Assembly: GCA_019448385.1 (NCBI GenBank)
Contig: JAGTXO010000051.1
Location: 62,001 to 126,000 of the forward strand
Direction: 5' to 3'
From: Diacronema lutheri
Taxonomy: Eukaryota; Haptophyta; Pavlovophyceae; Pavlovales; Pavlovaceae
DNA: 64,000 nt
Numbering within the stretch: position 1 is the first letter of the stretch; the number at the start of each line of letters is the position of its first letter. The position numbers and the translations under genes are program-made. This document shows positions 11,963 to 22,293 of this stretch, piece after piece. A model generated the notes under the pieces. The model was not told where the DNA came from. It saw only the letters and a list, made by a program, of their open reading frames with translations, and did no database searches.

Positions 11963-12619
11963 ATGTTGATTGAGCTGATCCCCGCGGATGCCGAAGCAGA
12001 ACCCGCCGACGTCAACCACGCCGCGGCGATGCTCGGCCTGAGCACCGACCTCGAGTGGCGCGGCTTCCACACGCACGAGCTCGGGTTTGACATCGTCGTC
12101 GCGGTCGCGACCGCGCGGAGCTGGACGGGCGACGTGAGCGCCGAGGCGCTCGAGGACGCGTGCGCGGCGCTCGCGTGCGTGCAGAGGGTGTGGGTGGTCC
12201 GCTGGACGCAGTGCAACGACGTGTGCGCGTACGACCTTGCGTGGCTGCGTGAGCCGCTTTGCCTGCCGGCGAGCGCGCGCCGAGCACGCGCCGAGCGCCG
12301 AGCGGCAGCGCTTGGGGCTGGTGAGCACGTTTCGCGCGGCGCCAAGCCTTTGTTGGTGGGTCGCATACCACGTGCACATGGGCGTGAGCGTGCTCCACTT
12401 CTACGCCGACTCCGCCGCCGAAGTTGCCGACGCGCGCGCGCTCGCCGCGTCGATTGGCGGCGCCGGCGGGCGCGTGCGCATGGTCGAGGTGGATGACGCG
12501 CTCCGTGTCGAGTGCGGGCGTGTGCCTCGCGTCGGGCGCCTACTTCCCCTTTCGCGACACCATCGACGTCACGTCGCCCTTCGGCGTCGAATACCTCGTG
12601 CACTTGGGCGGCTCATTGG
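11963..12619 (+). CDS. GT-like copy A2
   Basis: Starts MLIELIPADAEAEPADVN, then MLGLSTDLEWRGFHTHELGF and QCNDVCAYDLAWLREPL. The family-like segment WWVAYHVHMGVSVLHFYADS, followed by VRMVEVDD, recalls the start of GT92/DUF23-type glycosyltransferases, but this is a weak match by eye. The two parts lie in different frames. A 40-nt GC-AG intron after LREPLCLP would join them in phase. A further block with AYFPFRDTIDVTS is in a third frame, so the gene is spliced or decaying. The 3' end abuts CC copy A3. Confidence 0.35.
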
Positions 12620-13244
12620 TCATAGGACAGCTGGACCCTCAGCGGTGGTGCTGCCCAAGGGCCGGTATCGCCCGTTTGCGACCACGCCGTCGACGCGCTT
12701 GCAGTCGATGTCGAGCACGCGAATCTCTCGAAGTGCCTCGTCGAGCTCGCAGGCTCGCTCCGCGCAGAGCGCCTGGATGGTGGCCACGAAGAAGGCGTGC
12801 GAGTGCTGCTGCTGCCGCGTCTTGCCGCCGCACGCGAGGCCGACGCTGTCCGGGACGTCCACCAAGCCCGCACTGTGCATGTTGACGTTGAGCACCTTGT
12901 AGAGGCCCCGCAGGTCCTGCAGGCTGGACGGCTCGTACTGGCCCACGTGGAACTGCAGCGCGAGCTCGTTGTACCGCTCCTTGGCCGCAGCGTTCAGGTT
13001 TACTTTGCCCTCGTCGAGCAGCTCGTCGATCAGCGTGTTGAAGATGGCGCCCGGCCGCGTGCGCGCGGTCAGGTAAAGGCTGCGCAGCAGCCAGTCAAAC
13101 ATGTCGCGCAGCTCGTAGACCAACTTGAAGTGTGCGACCTCGCACAGGCGTTGGTCCGTGGCGCTATCCAGGCCGGCTTGCAGCGCGACGAGACGCAAGT
13201 CCTTCTCATTGAGCAGATCGTTGAGCATCTTGTCCGTCTCCGTG
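12620..13244 (-). pseudogene. CC copy A3, 5'-truncated
   Basis: Keeps the C-terminal domain and stop, but homology ends inside the coiled coil just upstream of DKMLNDLLNEKDLRL. No DARLT heptads or start remain. The DLLNEKDLRL variant and AHFKLVYEL are shared with copy B1 (21445-22293), the copy nearest the spacer on the other side. A3 and B1 therefore look like the paired inner ends of the inverted arrays. Confidence 0.65.
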
Positions 13245-13829
13245 CAGCGCTGCCGCTGCTGCCTCGACCTAGGCGTCATCTGTCGGTATATATGTAGACG
13301 ACGACGGCGCTCGCACGACGCGACACATTTGCCACCCGTGGCTGCCGCGTGTCGCGCCGCTAGCATCCGGTGCGCGATGGCAAGCCAGACGTACTCGGCC
13401 GGCGCGCGCGCGGCGTGCGCCAGCGCTTGCGCCTCCAGCGGCCGCTGCAGCCGAGGCGGCTGGCGCGTTGGCGGGCATGCGCCGCGCGCGCTTTGCCGGC
13501 CGCAAGATGGGCGATGCACTCGCTGTCGCACTGCCCGCGGCAGCCGGCGCGGCCGCCGCAGCGCCCGCCGACACGCCATCCGTCGTCCCGCGCGCGGCAG
13601 GCGGCGCGGCGGCGGACGCGGCCGCCTCGACGGTCGTCGCGCAACCACCGCGAGCGGTCGCGGACGCGCTCGGCGACGCGTCGGCGAGGAGGTGGCGCAG
13701 CACGCCGCGCGCGAGCGCGACTCGCACGGCGCGCGTCATCGCGTGCAGGCGGTTGGCGGTCGAGGCGTCGCGCTCGGTGGCGGCGGACGCGGCGGCGGCA
13801 GGCGGGGTGGCGGGCGGCGCGGCGGCAGA
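13245..13829. other. No confident gene; Ala-rich minus-strand ORF
   Basis: Between array A and the PPR-like gene. A minus-strand ORF from ATG 13739 to 13269 (156 codons, MTRAVRVALARGVLRHLLAD then Ala-rich) is open and in frame with, but separated by a stop from, the PPR-like ORF. No recognisable domain. It may be a downstream exon or a GC-driven open frame. Confidence 0.3.
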
Positions 13830-16334
13830 CTAGGCGGCCGCCGGCGCAACCTCGTCGGCCTTGGCTAACCGGACGAGCCTGGCGACTGCATCGTCAGCCG
13901 TGCGCCGACGAGGCGAGCGCGCGCGCGGCCGCGAGCGCCAGCTCGCCTGCGCCCGCGCGCTGCCGACCGCGCGTGTCAACGGGCGCGCGCGGCGCCAGCT
14001 CGTGTGACGACGCCGCCGCGTCCGCGCGCGCACACGCGGCGCGCAACGCCTCGCGCGCCAAGGCGACCGCGCGCGTCCTGGGCGCGTGCTGCGAGAACGT
14101 GCGTGCGGCCACCACAGCGGCGGTGGCGGCCGCAAGGGCGCTGTCGCCCGCGTCGCCGGCCGGCGGCGGGGGCAGCGGCGATGGTGACGCGGCCACGCCG
14201 GCGGCAGCAGCGGCGGCGGCGGTGGTGGCGGCGGTGGCGGCGCCCAGCGGTGGTTGCGGCGGTGGCGACGCCCAGAGGGGGCGGCGGCGGCGGCAGCGGC
14301 GGCGGCGGCGGCGGCCTCGGCGCCGCGCGTCTGCCGCGGCGCTTCGGCGCGATCGTTGTTGCCCCCGCAGCGCACCGCGCCCGCGCCGACGCAGGCGCCG
14401 CTCGGCGCACGCCCGCTGGCCGCACCAGTCAGCGCGACGCGGAGGTGCTCGCCGACAGCGTACATGTCCGCCACGCCGAACGTGCGCGGCGCGGACGCAC
14501 CGCCCGCCGCGGCGAGCGCGTCGTTGAGCGCGCCCATAACGGCGAGGCTGCACGTCGCGCCACGCTGCGCCGCCTTGTCGAGCAGCTGCGCAGCATGCGT
14601 CGACGGTGGAGGCGAGCATATCGCCGCCCGCGATGCAGTCCACCTCTGCCTGCGGGATGCCGGCGCGCGCGGCAGCATCGGCCAGCCGGAGCGCAGCCGT
14701 GTCGCCCGCCCACGCGAGCAGCGCCGGGGCGGCGGGCTGGACGCCGTGCTGCACCACGGCGGGCTCGGCCGCGGCGGGCTGGGCGGCGGCTGGCCCGGCG
14801 GCGGCGGGCTGGGCGGCGGCTGGCCCGGCGACGGTGGGCTCGTCGACCGGCGATTGGGTGGCAGGCTGCGGCGCGGCCACGGCGGCGGTCGGGCGGGCGG
14901 CGGAGGCGACGGCGGCCCATGCGGCGGCCGAGCACACGGCGGCGAGCCAAACGGCGGTGGCTGCAGACGGCGCCTTTGGCGGCCCGGACGGTAGAGGCGG
15001 CGACGACGCTCGCGAAGATGCTGATGGCGCACCGGACAGTGGCGACGGCGACGGCGGCGCCGGCACACGGGCGGCGGTAGGGGCAGTCAGGCTCGGCGGC
15101 AGGCTCGGCGGCATGCTCGGCCGAGGGCCGATCGGTGCGTGACGTCGCGCTGCGACTCGCGCGGCGGAGCGGCAGCGGTGCGTGCTGGCCGCCCGTCGCG
15201 CAGCACCTGCGCTTGCGCTCGCGGTGCGCGTTGCCGCCACGCAATCGGCGGCCGACAGCCCGCTCTGACCTGTCGATTGACCTCCGCAGCCGGTCGCGCG
15301 CGCGCTTTGCCGCCCGCCGTGTGCGCCGCGGTGGTGCGCGCGGGCACTGGTCGGGCGAGCCGCGCAGGGCGGGCTCGCAGCAGCCGCCGCCGCATGTGTG
15401 CGCGCAGCCTCGGTCGCACGGCGCGCAAACGAGGTCGTCGGCGCCGTCGACGCCGTCGCCGCGCGCTGCGGCTGCGAGCGCGCGTGCCGCGCCGTCGTCG
15501 CCGACCGCCGGCGCCGCTGCGGCGGCCTTGGCATCGGCTGCACGGCGCTCGGGCTGCGGCTTCAGCGGCGGGACGGTGCCGGCCGCCGCGGGCGGCGCCG
15601 AGCCGAGCGGCGCGGCCGCGGCGCGCACGCGCGCGCGCGCACCCTTTCCGCCTGCCGCGAGACGCCACCCGCGCGGGCGTCACGCGCGCCGCAGCTCGGC
15701 GGCCGTGCGACCGGCAGCGCCGGGCGTGGCGGCGGGCGCAGCGCTCGTATTTACGTCTGGCTCGGCGGCGGCGAGCCGGCGCAGTTGCCGCGCGATGCAG
15801 GGCTGCACGTCGAGGCGCGCCTCGTCGAGATGCGTGAGGAGCTCGCGCGCGCGCGTGCCGAGCGCGGCGCCATCGCACTCGGCACGCGCGCCCGCCGGAG
15901 CCGCCGCGCCTTCGGGGTCGCGAGGCGCGAGCAGCTCGCGCGCAGCCGCGAGCAGCTCCGCCTGCTCGACGGCGGGGATGCAGGCGCGGCGCAGCGCGAC
16001 CTCCGTGTGCGCGGGCAGGTGAGCGCCAACGGCCTCGACGTGCACGAGTAGCGCGCGCGCCTCCGCAGGTGCGTCCGCCTCGCCCACCTCGGACGCGGCG
16101 AGCACACCGGCCGCCTCGGCGGCGAGCGCGAGCCGCGGCAACGCGAGGTCACGCAGCGACCGCAGTAGGTGCGGGGACAGCGCGTGGCCACGCGCCTTGA
16201 TGCGCTCGAGCAGGGCACGCGCGCGCGCTGCATCGTCCGCCGAGCCCAGCGCGCACTGCTCGACCAGGCGGCCGGCCGCGCGCTTGTCCTCGCGAAAGAG
16301 CTGCTCGCAGTGGAGCGCGTGGCGGGTCTCGCGC
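13830..16334 (-). CDS. PPR-like helical repeat protein, multi-exon (tentative)
   Basis: Reads as degenerate pentatricopeptide-type helix pairs, a family that usually binds organelle RNA. The longest block (about 16334-15680) has ARALLERIKARGHALSPHLL, ALRRACIPAVEQAELLAAAR and ARELLTHLDEARLDVQP. Two more blocks, LLAWAGDTAALRLADAAARA and LLDKAAQRGATCSLAVMGAL, join in phase if a 58-nt GT-AG intron (14643-14586) is removed. Frames then change through Ala/Pro-rich low-complexity DNA. A last piece, DDAVARLVRLAKADEVAPAA, ends at the stop 13832-13830. The 5' end is unresolved because the same strand stays open to ATG 16501, overlapping a plausible plus-strand LRR fragment. Family assignment is by helix pattern only. 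Confidence 0.38.
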
Positions 16335-16339
16335 TTGGC

Positions 16340-16716
16340 GAGCGCGTCCGCTCGTCCCTTGCCGCGATCTTTGCCGCCACGCCGCGGCTGCGCACATTCC
16401 GGTTCAAGGCGCCGCACGACTCGATGTCGGGCACCGCGCGCAAGGCGGATGTCACGGAGCAACCGCTCGCCAGCCTCGACGGCGCTCTGAACGCGCTCCA
16501 TCCGCCGCTCACGCTGCGCATGCTCGAGCTGACCTAGGTGCCCCCCTTCCCCCTCCCCCCCACTGGTCACCCCTGACGACTTCAACTGCGTTGCGGCCCT
16601 GCCCGATCTGCGGCAGCTCGTGCTGACTAGCCTGGTCGGCGCGCCGCGCGACCTTGTGGTGCGCAAGCTGGCCGAGTTTGGCCGCGCAGACATCCGAGCC
16701 GCGTCGTCGCGGAACT

Positions 16717-16717
<1 letters not shown>
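16340..16717 (+). CDS. Leucine-rich-repeat-like fragment
   Basis: Two short stretches read like LRR segments: LAAIFAATPRLRTFRFKAP with LHPPLTLRMLELT (to 16537), then DDFNCVAALPDLRQLVLTS and VVRKLAEFGRADIRAAS (about 16570-16717). They are separated by 30-odd pyrimidine-rich bases without an AG acceptor, and the second ends at a 38-base C run. There is no start codon, and the antisense strand at the 5' end is claimed by the PPR-like ORF. It may be a gene remnant or part of an unresolved spliced gene. Confidence 0.3.

Positions 16718-16755
<38 letters not shown>
16718..16755. repeat. C homopolymer, 38 bp, followed by further C runs
   Basis: Uninterrupted C run immediately after the LRR-like fragment; a second C run follows after one G. 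Length in the assembly should be treated as approximate. Confidence 0.9.
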
Positions 16756-16756
<1 letters not shown>

Positions 16757-17466
16757 CCCCCCCCCCTGTCCGCGCGCTGGTTACCGGCTCGATTGGCGAG
16801 TGGTCGCGCGACGGCACGCGAGGGCGCGCCCATGCGCCTCCAGCTCGCTGCGTGCGTCGTGCGCGGGCACGCGCAGCTCCTGCTCGCGCGTGCGCAGATG
16901 GCGCGCGGGCAGGCGCCGCCGCAGCGCCGCGCCGCTCACGGCGTCCGGGCTGATGTGGACGCCTGGTGCGGTGTGGACGGCGTCTGCTGCCGGCGCGGCG
17001 ACGGCGGCGGCGGTCGAGGGGGCCGACGCTGCGTGCACTCTTTTGCTCGCTCCGTTCGTCACGTCTCGGCCCCGTGCACGCCAAACTCTGTTGACCCAGC
17101 CGGGTCAAACATGGAGGCAACCGGGGGGATTTGTATCAAACACGAAGGGAACGGGGCGGCTTGCCGCCCCGGTAGGAGCATGCGGTCCGACCGGAGGCGC
17201 GGGGTGTGGAATGTGTGCAAAGCGCCTTGGTCACGCCATGCGATTCGCCATGCGAGGGGCACGCGCTCGTGCGGCTGGGCGCCCGGTTGCCTGCCTAGCG
17301 TGGCATCGCGCGCGGAGACTTTTCGGCGTGCGGCCGCCGCAGCGGCAGCCGAGCGCGAACTTCACGCGTGTGGCGAACGCGAATGGGCGCGCGGCGCGCG
17401 CCCGCCGGCGGCGGCGCCGGCGTAAATGTCACAGGTCCTTGGAAGCGCACCGCCATCGCACAAACC
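16756..17466. other. Intergenic region downstream of the MYB gene
   Basis: After the C run, both strands are open by composition. A minus-strand ORF 17062-16781 (starting MTNGASKRVHAASAP) could be a 5' exon of the PPR-like gene but has no supporting domain. 17080-17260 is less GC-rich, with several short GGGGCGG/CCCCGG inverted words. No gene is called. Confidence 0.5.
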
Positions 17467-19462
17467 TCACGAACTCGCACGCGGCGCGAGCAGCGGCGGC
17501 GCGCCGTGCGCGTGCAGCGGCAGCGGCTGGTGCGATGGCGCGCTGCCCGCTGGCGCTGCGCGCGTCGAGACTTGCGCCGACGGAGCGGACGTCGGACCGT
17601 GCTGCTGCCAGAACGCAGCGCACGCGCCGCCATCGTTGATAGCGGTCGCGCCAAAGGGCTGGGCGGCGCCTGACGCGCCGCCGGCGGGCGCGCAATGCGT
17701 CTGGCGCGCGAGCTCCGCGTACTCGAGCTCCGAGCGCACGGCCGAGACGAACGCGTCGACCGGCCGCGAGATGCAGCGGCGCGGCTCGCGCTCGAGCCGC
17801 GCGTTGAGCGCGTTTGCGATCAGGTGCAGCTCGTGCAGGTCCGTCAGGTGCGAGCGTGGCACGCGGAGCGCGGCGGCGCTGGCCGCGGCGATGTTCGCCG
17901 CCGCGGCGGCGGGGTGGTGCGCGACGGGCGCGCGCTGGGGCCACGCCGAGGCGGGCATTGGCGGCGCAAACGAGCTGCCGCGCTGCGTCCACATCGCCGC
18001 GGGCGCGAGCGGCAACTGGCCGAGTGCGTGCGGGGTCGGCGGTGTCGAGAAGGTGTAGCCCGGTTGCACGGCCATAGGCTGGGCGTGCTGGCCGTGCGCC
18101 ATCGCCATCGCCATCGACACGGCCATCGGGTAAGAGAACGGCTGCTGGTGCGCGTGCGCCTGCTGCACGTGCGCGGCCGCAAGCGCGGCTGCGTCCTTGC
18201 CGTCCGCCGGCAGCGGCGGCTGCGGCAGCGGCTGCGCGGGGGGCGAGCAGGCGCGCGACTGCATGCCCTCGTTCTGCCGCGCGGTCGCGTTGAGCACCGA
18301 GTCGAGCGACGCAAAGATCCACTCGTCTTCCGAGTCGATGATCTGGCCGAAGGAATCATTGCGTCCGATTGGCGTCGGCGCCTCGACACCGGACGCACCG
18401 CCGTCGCCCGTCGCGAGGTTGGCGAGCGGCGCGCCGACGGGCGGCGCGTTGTTTTTGTCGAAGTGCTGCATAGGCTGCGGGTGCGCGATCTCCAAGTCGT
18501 GCCGCTCATGCAGCTGCGCGCGCTGCGCCGCGCGTATCGCGTCCGCCGCCGCGACGGCGGGCAGTGACGCGCACGCGCGTGCTTCACCTGTTGCCTTGGC
18601 GCGCGGCGAGCACATGAACGCCAGCTGCTGCTGCACGGCGGGCTGCGCGGCGCGCTCGGCGGCCGCGTCGGCGGCGGCCATCGCGCGCGCCGCCGCCGCC
18701 ATCGCCGCGCTGTCGGCGCCGCCGTCCACACGCGCGCCGCACGGCTTGCCGATGGCGCTGTCGATGTGGTCGTTTCGGTGAAGCGACGAGTAGCGGTTAC
18801 GCACCGCGTGCGACGACCTGCGGCCGAGCATCGAGGCGATCTTGCTCCAGCAGCGGCCGTAGCTCGCGTAGCCGAGCTCGATGATCATGTCCTCCGCCTC
18901 CGTCCACGCCGCCTTGCAGAGCGTCGGCGAGAGGTGGTCATACCTGGGCGGGGCGGGCGGCGTGCGGGCGCGCGCGCTCGAGCGCATTGAGTGCGGCGCG
19001 CGCGGGCGGCGGCGCGGAGCGGGCGCGCGATTCGGATGGCTCGCCGCCGCCCCCGCGCGCCGACCCGACCAGCGCCACGCCGTGCCTCGGCGCCGGCGCA
19101 CTCGGCGCCTTGGCGACGCACCAGCGCTCGCGGCACTGCGATGCATTTCGCCCGGGGATCATGTGCGAGACCTTGCCCCACTTGCGCGGGCCGAGCTGCT
19201 CGACGGCCTGAGCGAGCGAGATGTCCTCCTCCTGCGTCCACCGCCGCCGCCGCGAGACGGGTAGTGAGTCGTGGTCGTCGCCAATCTCCATGTGGCCCTT
19301 GGGGCGCTGGACCTTGCGCAGGGGGGACCTTGCTCTTTGCTTGGCGGAGGGGTCTAATGCATCCCAATGTGGATATTTTTTGCTATTGTCGCTTTCGAAC
19401 GAACTTTTCCTTTGGGCGAAATCTGCAAGAGTCCGGGCTTCCAACCGACACGCGCGCTTCAT
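17467..19462 (-). CDS. R2R3-type MYB transcription factor, 2 exons
   Basis: DNA-binding transcription regulator in the nucleus. Exon 1 (19462-19122) encodes repeat one: RRRWTQEEDISLAQAVEQLG ... KWGKVSHMIPGRNASQCRERW. The intron 19121-18944 (GTGCGT donor, CCCAG acceptor) splits the Trp codon. Exon 2 (18943-17467) continues YDHLSPTLCKAAWTEAEDMI ... CWSKIASMLGRRSSHAVRNRYSSL, the second repeat. The linker YDHLSP matches the c-Myb YNHLNP linker. A long Ala/Gln/Pro-rich region of low-complexity, activation-domain character follows to the stop. Start: ATG 19462 gives a 57-residue leader that reads as protein; ATG 19291 (MEIGDDHDSL) is an alternative. The target genes are unknown. Confidence 0.85.
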
Positions 19463-19531
19463 GACTGTGCGTGCGCGTGCGCACGGAGACTGAGACTCAA
19501 CACTCACACGCACGAGGGGCAGCGCCGTGCC
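19463..19531. promoter_or_regulatory. Short interval between the MYB start and the CRAL-TRIO gene 3' end
   Basis: Only 69 bases lie between the MYB ATG and the stop of the next minus-strand gene. The less GC-rich stretch 19355-19415 (TGGATATTTTTTGC) lies inside the proposed leader. If it is really the promoter, the MYB start is at 19291. Confidence 0.35.
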
Positions 19532-21196
19532 TCACGCGCCGCGCGCGCGCGGCGGCTCGTACGGCGCGTACGATGCGTCCTCGGCGCTCGTCGGCACGCC
19601 GGCGTACGCGCCGGCGAGGATGGCGTCCCCGCCGCCGGGCAGCTGCGCTGCCTTAGCGCGCAACCACTCGCCAAAGTTGTGCCGCAGCGGCCCGCCGAGC
19701 GCGCGCGGCAGCGTCGAGCGCGCGTCGAAGCGCGCGAGCACGAGCCGCTCAAGCTCGTCGCGCGCACCGCGCCGTGCGAACGCGGTGCCGCGCGGCGCGA
19801 GAAGCCGGCCCACGCCCCAGCCGCACCGCGCGAGCGGCCCGCGCGGCACGTTGTACGCGCAGAGAGCGCCGAGCCGAAACGGCGCACGCCGCGGGAACGC
19901 GACGCGCATCGCGAGCTTGGCTTGAAGCAGCCGCGGGTGAAGCAGCCAGCCGATACGGCGGAGCGGGGTATAGCCGTCCATATCCTCGAGCAACGTCACG
20001 CCGCACAGCTGTGTCTCATCCGAGTCCTTGGCCGCCTCAAGCAGGAGCCACAGCACCGCCTGCAGCAAAGCCGGCGTGCCGTACCGCGCGGCGAGCTCGC
20101 TCGCGAGCGCCGCGTTGCGCAGGAGCACGACGGCGCAGCCCTCCCTGTCGCGCACGGGCAGGAGCTCCGCGTAGCCGTGCGAGAGGATCGCGAGCGCCGC
20201 CGCCGTTGGTAGCGGCGCGAGCGGCGAGCCCGCGCGCGCCTGACACGCCGCCATCGCGTTGAGCGCGTCGACAGCGGCGGCGGGCGAGCGCGCGTGCGCG
20301 CGCAGGCACGCATGGACGAGCGCGCCGTCGGCGCCGAGCGCGCGCGCGCCACCGGTCGCCGGCCCCGCGGCGTCGGCGAGCGCCGCGCGCACATGCGACG
20401 TCGCCGCGTCCATGTCGCCCGCGCGCTCGCCCGCCGCGACGCGCTTGGCGGCGATGAAGGCCACGTCGGTCGCGTGCGAGCCGGTGAAAGGCGGCGGAGC
20501 GCGCGGCACTGCCGACGGTGCGGTCTCAGGCGCGGGCGCAGGCGCGGGCGCGCCGGCGCGCGCAGAAGGCGCAAAGAAGCCGGCGAGCATGTTCGACAGG
20601 GTCGGCAGCCCGCAACTCGTGCCGCTCCCACCGGCGCGCGCACCGCCGCCGGCCGGCGGCACGCGAGCCGGCTCGGCCGGCGCGGCGCGCGCGGGCGCGT
20701 CCGCGTGCGAGCTTGCGGCTGGCGCCGCGGCAAAGAGCGCGGGCCCGCACGGGTCACGCGGCCCGCCGCCCTGCGCACCGATCGACGCGCGTTGCGTGGG
20801 CGGCGCAAGACGCCCTGGCACGCCGGCGGCGGCGGGCGCGTCGGCGGCGGGCGCGGCCGAGGCGGGCGCGGTGGCGGCTGGCGCGGCATGCGCCGACCAG
20901 CGCCGCACGAAGAACCATTCGAGTGGGCCTGATGCCTCCTTGCGTGGCGCAGGCGCCCCGTCCGCGGGCGCGCGCGACGCCATGCGCGCCGTGCGCGTAA
21001 CGTCTGCGCGCCCCGCGGCAGTCGCGGGCGCCGACGCGGCCGGCGGCGGCAGCGGCTGCTCCTTGCGCTGCAAGTTGGACGGGAAGCGGTTGGCAAACGG
21101 GTTCGTCCCCTCAACGCACGGCGCCGCGTCGCGCGCCGTGGCGGCAGGGTCGCGCGAGCCTTGGCCTTGGGGCGCCGGGCGGCTGGACGCGAGCAT
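19532..21196 (-). CDS. CRAL-TRIO (Sec14-like) domain protein
   Basis: Likely binds and transfers a lipophilic ligand such as a phosphoinositide or tocopherol-like lipid. The 554-residue single exon starts at MLASSRPAPQGQGS. The first 320 residues are Ala/Pro-rich with TNPFANRFPSNLQ, an NPF motif of the sort bound by EH domains. The CRAL-TRIO fold spans about 335-500: LPVRDREGCAVVLLRNAAL, LQAVLWLLLEAAKDSDETQL, GVTLLEDMDGYTPLRRIGWL and RVAFPRRAPFRLGALCAYNV. The last part, LRHNFGEWLRAKAAQLPGG, is compatible with the lobe end. The start codon lies about 35 bases from the beginning of array B, so its promoter is squeezed into or shared with that array. Confidence 0.75.
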   Translation of the reverse strand: MLASSRPAPQGQGSRDPAATARDAAPCVEGTNPFANRFPSNLQRKEQPLPPPAASAPATAAGRADVTRTARMASRAPADGAPAPRKEASGPLEWFFVRRWSAHAAPAATAPASAAPAADAPAAAGVPGRLAPPTQRASIGAQGGGPRDPCGPALFAAAPAASSHADAPARAAPAEPARVPPAGGGARAGGSGTSCGLPTLSNMLAGFFAPSARAGAPAPAPAPETAPSAVPRAPPPFTGSHATDVAFIAAKRVAAGERAGDMDAATSHVRAALADAAGPATGGARALGADGALVHACLRAHARSPAAAVDALNAMAACQARAGSPLAPLPTAAALAILSHGYAELLPVRDREGCAVVLLRNAALASELAARYGTPALLQAVLWLLLEAAKDSDETQLCGVTLLEDMDGYTPLRRIGWLLHPRLLQAKLAMRVAFPRRAPFRLGALCAYNVPRGPLARCGWGVGRLLAPRGTAFARRGARDELERLVLARFDARSTLPRALGGPLRHNFGEWLRAKAAQLPGGGDAILAGAYAGVPTSAEDASYAPYEPPRARGA

Positions 21197-21444
21197 CGCA
21201 AGGACGGACGGCCAAAATCGCAAATATTTTAAATGTCCGCGCCGTATGGGGGTTCCTATAAGTGGTACTGCGCGCCATCCTCGTTCCTCATGACAACAGG
21301 TCGGCCCTTCAAAAAATGCTGGCGCTCCGGGCGACGCGGATGATGGCGCGGATGAGCTCGCCGCCGCCGCTTCGGGCATGCCAGCCAGCCCACTGTGGCC
21401 GGGCGAAAGTCGGATTCCGCCTACCGTCGTGGCCGCGCAGCGCG
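21197..21444. promoter_or_regulatory. Junction of the CRAL-TRIO promoter with array B
   Basis: Starts with unique, AT-richer DNA (AAATATTTTAAATGTCCGC, CCTATAAGTGG) that can serve the minus-strand CRAL-TRIO gene. From about 21231 it matches the module head-to-head spacer, interrupted by a short insertion. The start of CC copy B1 follows. Confidence 0.45.
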
Positions 21445-22293
21445 ATGACGGCATCGCTGAGTTCGTCGCCGCCGCCGCCTTCGCCGCCGTCCGCGGCATG
21501 GTTGCCTGCCTTCTGGCCAATTCTTGCGAGCACTCTCCCCGACGTCACCCGTGAGGTCCTCGAGAAGACGTTCGAGGAGAAGGACAAGGTGTTCAACGAT
21601 CTGCTCAAGGAGAAGGACGCGCGCCTCACGGACAAGGACGCGCGCCTCACGGACAAGGACGCGCGCCTCACGGAGAAGGACAAGATGCTCAACGATCTGC
21701 TCAATGAGAAGGACTTGCGTCTCGTCGCGCTGCAAGCCGGCCTGGATAGCGCCACGGACCAACGCCTGTGCGAGGTCGCACACTTCAAGTTGGTCTACGA
21801 GCTGCGCGACATGTTTGACTGGCTGCTGCGCAGCCTTTACCCGACCGCGCGCACGCGGCCGGGCGCCATCTTCAACACGCTGATCGACGAGCTGCTCGAC
21901 GAGGGCAAAGTAAACCTGAACGCTGCGGCCAAGGAGCGGTACAACGAGCTCGCGCTGCAGTTCCACGTGGGCCAGTACGAGCCGTCCAGCCTGCAGGACC
22001 TGCGGGGCCTCTACAAGGTGCTCAACGTCAACATGCACAGTGCGGGCTTGGTGGACGTCCCGGACAGCGTCGGCCTCGCGTGCGGCGGCAAGACGCGGCA
22101 GCAGCAGCACTCGCACGCCTTCTTCGTGGCCACCATCCAGGCGCTCTGCGCGGAGCGAGCCTGCAAGCTCGACGAGGCACTTCGAGAGATTCGCGTGCTC
22201 GACATCGACTGCAAGCGCGTTGACGGCGTGGTCGCAAACGGGCGATACCGGCCCTTGGGCAGCACCACCGCTGAGGGTCCAGCTGTCCTATGA
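21445..22293 (+). CDS. CC copy B1: coiled-coil repeat protein
   Basis: 282 residues from MTASLSSSPPPPSPPSAAW. The coil has three DARLT heptads and one KMLNDLLN unit, the variant otherwise seen only in copy A3. The C-terminal domain is intact (RYNELALQFHVGQYEPSSL, HAFFVATIQALC). In the frame that overlaps the N terminus this copy has a Trp codon where B2-B4 have a stop, giving a longer open frame with AAQRDDGIAEF. That frame could mark an older upstream coding exon. Confidence 0.6.
   Translation: MTASLSSSPPPPSPPSAAWLPAFWPILASTLPDVTREVLEKTFEEKDKVFNDLLKEKDARLTDKDARLTDKDARLTEKDKMLNDLLNEKDLRLVALQAGLDSATDQRLCEVAHFKLVYELRDMFDWLLRSLYPTARTRPGAIFNTLIDELLDEGKVNLNAAAKERYNELALQFHVGQYEPSSLQDLRGLYKVLNVNMHSAGLVDVPDSVGLACGGKTRQQQHSHAFFVATIQALCAERACKLDEALREIRVLDIDCKRVDGVVANGRYRPLGSTTAEGPAVL

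Larger units (their letters stand above)
9855..13244. repeat. Array A: tandem CC-GT modules (CC on minus, GT on plus)
   Basis: Order along the plus strand is CC fragment (9855-10357), GT fragment (10358-10952), complete CC (10953-11768), GT (11963-12619), then a 5'-truncated CC (12620-13244). Adjacent copies are nearly identical. The same module recurs four times in reverse orientation at 21.2-28.6 kb. The left edge lies about 30 bases after the PEX7 stop. The right edge breaks inside the coiled-coil repeat region of the last CC copy. No terminal inverted repeats or target duplications were seen at the edges, so this looks like segmental amplification rather than transposition. Confidence 0.85.

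Noticed and set aside
9855-13244. Array A as a transposon with terminal repeats
   Set aside because: No terminal inverted repeats, target duplications or transposase. Edges cut through genes at arbitrary points.
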